From assembly GCA_025963285.1 (NCBI GenBank), contig JAOPUX010000010.1:1-64000 (forward strand): a stretch of DNA of 64,000 nt. Direction: 5' to 3'. The notes below the pieces were generated by a model that was given only the letters and a program-made list of their open reading frames with translations, did not search any database and was not told the origin of the DNA. Shown here piece by piece: positions 60,067 to 64,000 of this stretch (position 1 is the stretch's first letter; the number at the start of each line of letters is the position of its first letter). Origin of the DNA: Jatrophihabitans sp. (GTDB lineage Bacteria > Actinomycetota > Actinomycetes > Mycobacteriales > Jatrophihabitantaceae). A program made the translations under genes and the position numbers.

Positions 60067-62622
60067 ATGCGCCCCCGAGGCCTGATTGCCCTGCTCGGCT
60101 GTACCGCGCTGACCGCTGCCTGCCTGGCCGTCCCGGTGACGGCGCAGGCGACCGCCGTCGAGACGGCCACCTTCCCCGCCTCCGGCAGCGTCTCGTTCCA
60201 TGTGAACGGCAACGGTCATGGCCACGGGCTGAGTCAGTACGGCGCTCAGGGCGCCGCGATCGCCGGCCTCACCAGCACGCAGATCCTCGCCTTCTACTAC
60301 CCCCACACGACGCTGACGACACTGGCGCCGAGCACCATCCGGGTACTGCTCTCCTCGACGACGGCACTGACGACGGTGGCGGCCGGCACCACCGGGCTGG
60401 CCGTCGGTGGCTTCACGCTCCCGACCACCGGCTACCAGGAGTTCCGTCTCCAGCCGTCGGCGAGCGGGCTCGTCGTCACTGGCCAGAAGAGCGCCGGGGG
60501 TGCCTTCACCGCGGTACCCAACGCCCCTGCCCTTCCCGCCAAGGCCGACTTCACGAGCACCGCAGGATTCGTCCGCGCGCTCTTCGCCAACGGCACCTGG
60601 ACGCGCTACCACGGCTCGGTCGGCGCCGTCCGCACCAGCTCGACGAGCGAGGAGACGATCAACCGCGTCTCCCTCGACCAGTACACCCAGGGCGTCGTCC
60701 CGCGCGAGATGCCGGCCAGCTGGCGCACCGCCGCGGTACAGGCGCAGGCGGTGGCCGTGCGCTCGTACGCCAAGAGTGAGATGGCAGCGCACGCGTCGAG
60801 CAACTACGACATCTGCGACACCTCCTCGTGCCAGGTCTATGGCGGCTACCAGCACATCGAGGCCAACGGCGACCTGATCTGGCAGGACGACCCCGCCGCG
60901 ATCGTCGGCAATCAGAACCAGGTCCTCCTGTACCAGGGGGCGCCGGTCTTCGCCCAGTTCAGTGCCTCGAACGGCGGCGCCACCGTCGACGGCGGCAAGC
61001 CGTACCTCGTGGCCAAGGTCGACCCGTACGACGACGCCGCCTCCGGCGACCCGTACCTCGACCGCCCGGACTCGGTGCCGGTCTCCTCGGTGGCCAGCAG
61101 CTACGGCCTCAAGGCGATCAGCTCGATCCAGATCACGAAGCGAGACGGACTGGGGCAGTGGGGCGGGCGGGTACTCACCGCCAACGTCATCGGCACCACG
61201 AGCAGCGGCGCCTCCAAGACGATCGCCACCGACGGCTTCACCCTCTCCTACGCGCTCGGCGCCGCCACCGACTGGTTCCACTTCGACCTGCCCCCGCTGC
61301 CCGCCGCCCCGACCTCGGTGAAGGTGGCGGCCGGCAACGCCGGGGCCACCATCAGCTGGGCGGCACCGGCCAACGCCACGGCCGCCGGGGTGTCGAGCTA
61401 CCGGATCAGCTTCGGCGGCCACGTCGTCACGACGGCGGCCAGTGCCCGCTCGGTGTACGTCGCCCCGATCTATCAGAACGCCAGGGAGACGGTAGCGGTC
61501 GCGGCGGTGGGTGCGGCCGGGGCGGGCGCCTCGGCGTCGGTGGCCGTGCAGGGCGTGCCGGCGCCGCAGGGCATCGTCCCGATCACGCCGCTGCGGCTCT
61601 TCAACACCGGCAACCCGGTGGTGCCCGTCGATCCCACCCACCCGTTCAGCTACGACCTGGCCGGTCACCTGCCGTCGACCGCGACGGCCGCCCAGCTCGT
61701 GGTGGGCGTGATCCACGCCAGCCAGGCGGGCGTCCTCACCGTCAGCACGTCCGGCGTCGTCCCGAGCCGGGTGGCGGCCATTGCCTACTCGGCGAACGAC
61801 TACGCCGCGGCCACCGTCAGCATCCCGCTGGTGCCGTCGACGACCCTGGTCTTCACGCCCAGCGCCGGCTCGGTGACGGTGGTGGCGGGGGCCATGTCGT
61901 ACTCGGCGAGCACCGGCGGCGCGGTGAGCATGGTCGCCCCGACGGTGCTCAGCTCGCTGAGCGCGGTGCCCACCGGTGCCGGGGCCACCGTGTCGCTGGC
62001 CACGGTGCCCGGCATCGGCGCCACCACCCGTGGTGTCGTGCTGCAGGTCGACGGTGCGGCGCGGGCCAAGTCCGGCTGGCTCCGGATCTGGGGCGACAGC
62101 TCGACGGTGCCCGCGGTAGAGCAGGTGGCCGTCGCGCCGGGCGGGGCCAACGTCAACACGATCGTCGTGCCAGTGACGAGCTCGCTACGGCTGCGGTGGG
62201 CGGCGAGCACCGCCTCGATGAGCGGCCGGCTCACCGTGATCGGCCTGGTGGGCGCCACCGGAGGCCGGCTGGAGACCTTCCCGGTGAACACGACCGCCGA
62301 CAACACCAACCCGACCCATCCGGCGGTGCAGGTGGGCACCGCCGCGGTGACCGTGCCGGTGACCGTCGGGCAGGTGCTCCGGGCTGGCGCGGCGCACCTG
62401 CTCGCCGAGATCACGGTCAGCGCGCGCGGGGCAGGAAGCCTCTACGCCTACCCCGCGGGTGGCAGCCGGCCGGCCGTGCCGAACGTCGTCTTCTCCGGAG
62501 CCGGGTCGCAGACGAGCACGATGCTCGTCACGATCGGCACCGGAGGGGCGATCGCTCTGGTCAGCTCGGTGCCGGGCACGACCGTGTCGATCGACTCCCT
62601 GGGCTATCTCACCTCGGGCTGA
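60067..62622 (+). CDS. Secreted SpoIID/LytB-domain protein with C-terminal beta modules
   Basis: An 851-residue exported protein: Sec signal (LIALLGCTALTAACLAVPVTAQA), a glycine/histidine segment (NGNGHGHGLSQYGAQGAA), and a SpoIID/LytB domain (RVSLDQYTQGVVPREMPASWRTAAVQAQAVAVRSYAKSEM, SSCQVYGGY, PVFAQFSASNGGATVDGG). SpoIID-type domains cleave or bind peptidoglycan glycan strands; the canonical catalytic Glu is in VPREMPASW. A fibronectin III-like domain follows, then two or three beta modules of the kind seen in the secreted protein at 3.7 kb (TPLRLFNTGNPVVPVD...). A GTG six bases earlier is an alternative start. Its location beside LCP genes fits a wall-remodelling role. Confidence 0.85.
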   Translation: MRPRGLIALLGCTALTAACLAVPVTAQATAVETATFPASGSVSFHVNGNGHGHGLSQYGAQGAAIAGLTSTQILAFYYPHTTLTTLAPSTIRVLLSSTTALTTVAAGTTGLAVGGFTLPTTGYQEFRLQPSASGLVVTGQKSAGGAFTAVPNAPALPAKADFTSTAGFVRALFANGTWTRYHGSVGAVRTSSTSEETINRVSLDQYTQGVVPREMPASWRTAAVQAQAVAVRSYAKSEMAAHASSNYDICDTSSCQVYGGYQHIEANGDLIWQDDPAAIVGNQNQVLLYQGAPVFAQFSASNGGATVDGGKPYLVAKVDPYDDAASGDPYLDRPDSVPVSSVASSYGLKAISSIQITKRDGLGQWGGRVLTANVIGTTSSGASKTIATDGFTLSYALGAATDWFHFDLPPLPAAPTSVKVAAGNAGATISWAAPANATAAGVSSYRISFGGHVVTTAASARSVYVAPIYQNARETVAVAAVGAAGAGASASVAVQGVPAPQGIVPITPLRLFNTGNPVVPVDPTHPFSYDLAGHLPSTATAAQLVVGVIHASQAGVLTVSTSGVVPSRVAAIAYSANDYAAATVSIPLVPSTTLVFTPSAGSVTVVAGAMSYSASTGGAVSMVAPTVLSSLSAVPTGAGATVSLATVPGIGATTRGVVLQVDGAARAKSGWLRIWGDSSTVPAVEQVAVAPGGANVNTIVVPVTSSLRLRWAASTASMSGRLTVIGLVGATGGRLETFPVNTTADNTNPTHPAVQVGTAAVTVPVTVGQVLRAGAAHLLAEITVSARGAGSLYAYPAGGSRPAVPNVVFSGAGSQTSTMLVTIGTGGAIALVSSVPGTTVSIDSLGYLTSG

Positions 62623-62692
62623 GCACGTTTCCGGCGGGCGGTCTATGGCAGGCTCAGCGCCACCCCCGATGGTTGAGTGACGAAGAGGTGCC

Positions 62693-63763
62693 ATGAGTTC
62701 GACGGACGCCGTGATCCTGGTCGGTGGCCTGGGCAGCCGGCTGCGGCCGCTCACGCTTTCGGCGCCCAAGCCGATGCTGCCCACGGCGGGGGTGCCGTTC
62801 CTGACGCACCTGATCAGCCGGATCCGCGATGCCGGGGTCAGCCACATCGTGCTGGGCACCTCCTACCGCGCCGAGGTCTTCGAGAGTTACTTCGGTGACG
62901 GCACCGCGCTGGGCGTGGAGCTCGAGTACGTCGTCGAGACCGAGGCGCTGGGCACCGGCGGCGGCATCCGCAACGTCGCCTCCGCGCTGCGCGGCGAAAA
63001 TGTGATGATCTTCAACGGTGACGTGCTCTCGGGCGCGGATCTAAGGGCGCTGCTCGCTGCCCACGAGGCCGCCGACGCCGATGTCACCCTCTACCTCACC
63101 AAGGTCGCCGATCCGCGGGCCTTCGGCTGCGTGCCCACCGACGCCGCTGGTCGGGTGGAGGCCTTCCTGGAGAAGGACCCGAACCCGCAGACCGACCAGA
63201 TCAATGCCGGAACCTACGTCTTCAAGCGGGCAGTGATCGACACCATCCCCACCGGCCGCCCGGTGTCGGTGGAGCGCGAGACTTTCCCGGCGCTGCTGTC
63301 GGCCGGTGCCAGGCTGATCGGCCACGTCGACACCGGCTACTGGCGCGACCTCGGTACGCCGGCCGACTTCATCAGTGGCTCGGCCGACCTCGTGCTCGGC
63401 CTGGCGCCCTCGCCCGCGTTGCCCGGCGAACCCGGTGCCGCCATCGTGCTGCCCGGGTCGAGCATCGCCGACACCGCGTTCCTGAGCGGCGGCACGTCGG
63501 TGGGTACTGGCTGCACCGTCGGCTCCGACGTCACGATCGAGGGCAGCGTCGTCTTCGAGGGTGCCGTGATCGCGGACGGAGCCGTGGTGCGCCGCTCGGT
63601 CATTGGCTTCGGCGCCCGGATCGGCGCCGGTGCCGTGGTCGAGGACGCCGTGATCGGCGATCGCGCCTCGATCGGCGCCGCGGTGGAGCTGCGTGCCGGC
63701 GCCCGTGTCTGGCCCGACGTCGTGCTGGCCGACGGCTCGGTGCGCTTCTCCTCCGACCTCTGA
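62693..63763 (+). CDS. NDP-sugar synthase, mannose-1-phosphate guanylyltransferase-like
   Basis: A 356-residue nucleotidyltransferase. It has the N-terminal signature GGLGSRLRPLTLSAPKPMLP, metal-binding NGDVLSG, sugar-binding ETEALGTGGGIRN and AGTYVFKRAVID, and GYWRDLGTPADF; a C-terminal left-handed beta-helix runs from about residue 245 (repeats such as VIGFGARIGAGAVVEDAVIGDRASIGAAVEL). The best fit is GDP-mannose or a related NDP-sugar. GAGGTG precedes the ATG. In actinobacteria, GDP-mannose feeds polyprenyl-phosphomannose and wall glycans, consistent with the adjacent LCP genes. The exact nucleotide is not decided by the sequence. Confidence 0.88.
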   Translation: MSSTDAVILVGGLGSRLRPLTLSAPKPMLPTAGVPFLTHLISRIRDAGVSHIVLGTSYRAEVFESYFGDGTALGVELEYVVETEALGTGGGIRNVASALRGENVMIFNGDVLSGADLRALLAAHEAADADVTLYLTKVADPRAFGCVPTDAAGRVEAFLEKDPNPQTDQINAGTYVFKRAVIDTIPTGRPVSVERETFPALLSAGARLIGHVDTGYWRDLGTPADFISGSADLVLGLAPSPALPGEPGAAIVLPGSSIADTAFLSGGTSVGTGCTVGSDVTIEGSVVFEGAVIADGAVVRRSVIGFGARIGAGAVVEDAVIGDRASIGAAVELRAGARVWPDVVLADGSVRFSSDL

Positions 63764-63796
63764 GCCGCGGTCGGACGTCTCGCGTATACAGACGTG

Positions 63797-64000
63797 GTGA
63801 CCTTGGAGCGGAGCTGGGACGCGCAGCGCCCGGTGGACCTGCGCCGCACGCTGGGTGGGCTGGTCCGTGGTTCCGGCGACCCGGTGCACCGGCTGGACCC
63901 GGTCGAGGGGTTCCGCTGGGCCTGCCGCACTCCCGACGGTGACGGCACGCTGGCGCTGCGGGCTGCCGCCGGCGTCGTCCACGCTCAGGCCTGGGGCCCC
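63797..64000 (+). CDS. Partial gene: DNA-3-methyladenine glycosylase 2 family
   Basis: The first 68 codons of a gene cut by the right edge: VTLERSWDAQRPVDLRRTLG, then LVRGSGDPVHRL, FRWACRTPDGDGTLALRAA and VVHAQAWGP. This is the N-terminal domain seen in actinobacterial AlkA-like glycosylases; the helix-hairpin-helix and catalytic Asp would lie beyond the window. TATACA is 6 nt before the chosen GTG (a second GTG is 3 nt earlier), suggesting a leaderless message. The family call rests on the N-terminal pattern alone. Confidence 0.6.
   Translation, partial: MTLERSWDAQRPVDLRRTLGGLVRGSGDPVHRLDPVEGFRWACRTPDGDGTLALRAAAGVVHAQAWGP

Overview
The window is high-GC DNA from an actinobacterium (Actinomycetota). 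This rests on family content and regulatory style: ImuA'/ImuB with mycobacterial-type SOS boxes (TCGAAC-N4-GTTCGA), an acVLRF1-type peptidyl-tRNA hydrolase, DUF3052, TIGR03089, three tandem LytR-CpsA-Psr (LCP) genes, an ECF42 sigma factor paired with a DGPF protein, and many genes that appear to be leaderless, with a TANNNT -10 hexamer 6 to 8 nt before the start codon. The genus cannot be told from this sequence. I see no rRNA, tRNA, CRISPR array, transposase or integrase. Nearly all of it reads as ordinary chromosome; only the helicase cut by the left edge has a mobile-element flavour.

Layout. 1-11 kb: partial helicase, secreted beta-repeat protein, Dyp-type peroxidase, secreted lipase, membrane acyltransferase. 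11-16 kb: SOS mutagenesis gene imuB, a VOC/hydrolase pair, a secreted TIG/PQQ-propeller protein. 16-26 kb: HrpA helicase, DUF3052, a TetR/short-chain dehydrogenase pair with an operator array, a DGPF-ECF42 sigma-MBL-glutathione peroxidase operon, imuA'. 26-32 kb: rhodanese, AlkZ-like glycosylase, and a class III aminotransferase/methylmalonate-semialdehyde dehydrogenase operon divergent from a MocR regulator. 32-40 kb: GtrA, purK-purE, an alpha/beta-hydrolase-ABC ATPase fusion with its permease, a GT-C glycosyltransferase. 40-48 kb: acVLRF1, pgi, a short-type 6-phosphogluconate dehydrogenase, a CASTOR/POLLUX-like channel, and a second, long-type 6-phosphogluconate dehydrogenase. 48-55 kb: DUF1800/DUF1501, glyA under a ZTP riboswitch, acyl-CoA dehydrogenase, HAD phosphatase. 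55-64 kb: an envelope block of TIGR03089, three LCP proteins, a SpoIID-domain protein and a sugar-nucleotide synthase, then the start of a 3-methyladenine glycosylase.

How the parts work together. Two separated SOS genes carry the same LexA-box/-10/start geometry and should respond together. glyA is controlled by the purine intermediate ZTP, tying one-carbon supply to the pathway served by purK/purE. pgi and two 6-phosphogluconate dehydrogenases of different probable cofactor preference form a sugar-phosphate group. The LCP/SpoIID/NDP-sugar block builds and attaches cell-wall polymers.

The most unusual non-coding content is a set of long hairpins at gene ends. Two lie 27 kb apart and differ by three compensatory base-pair changes. 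Another is a compound structure of about 165 nt downstream of the long 6-phosphogluconate dehydrogenase gene.
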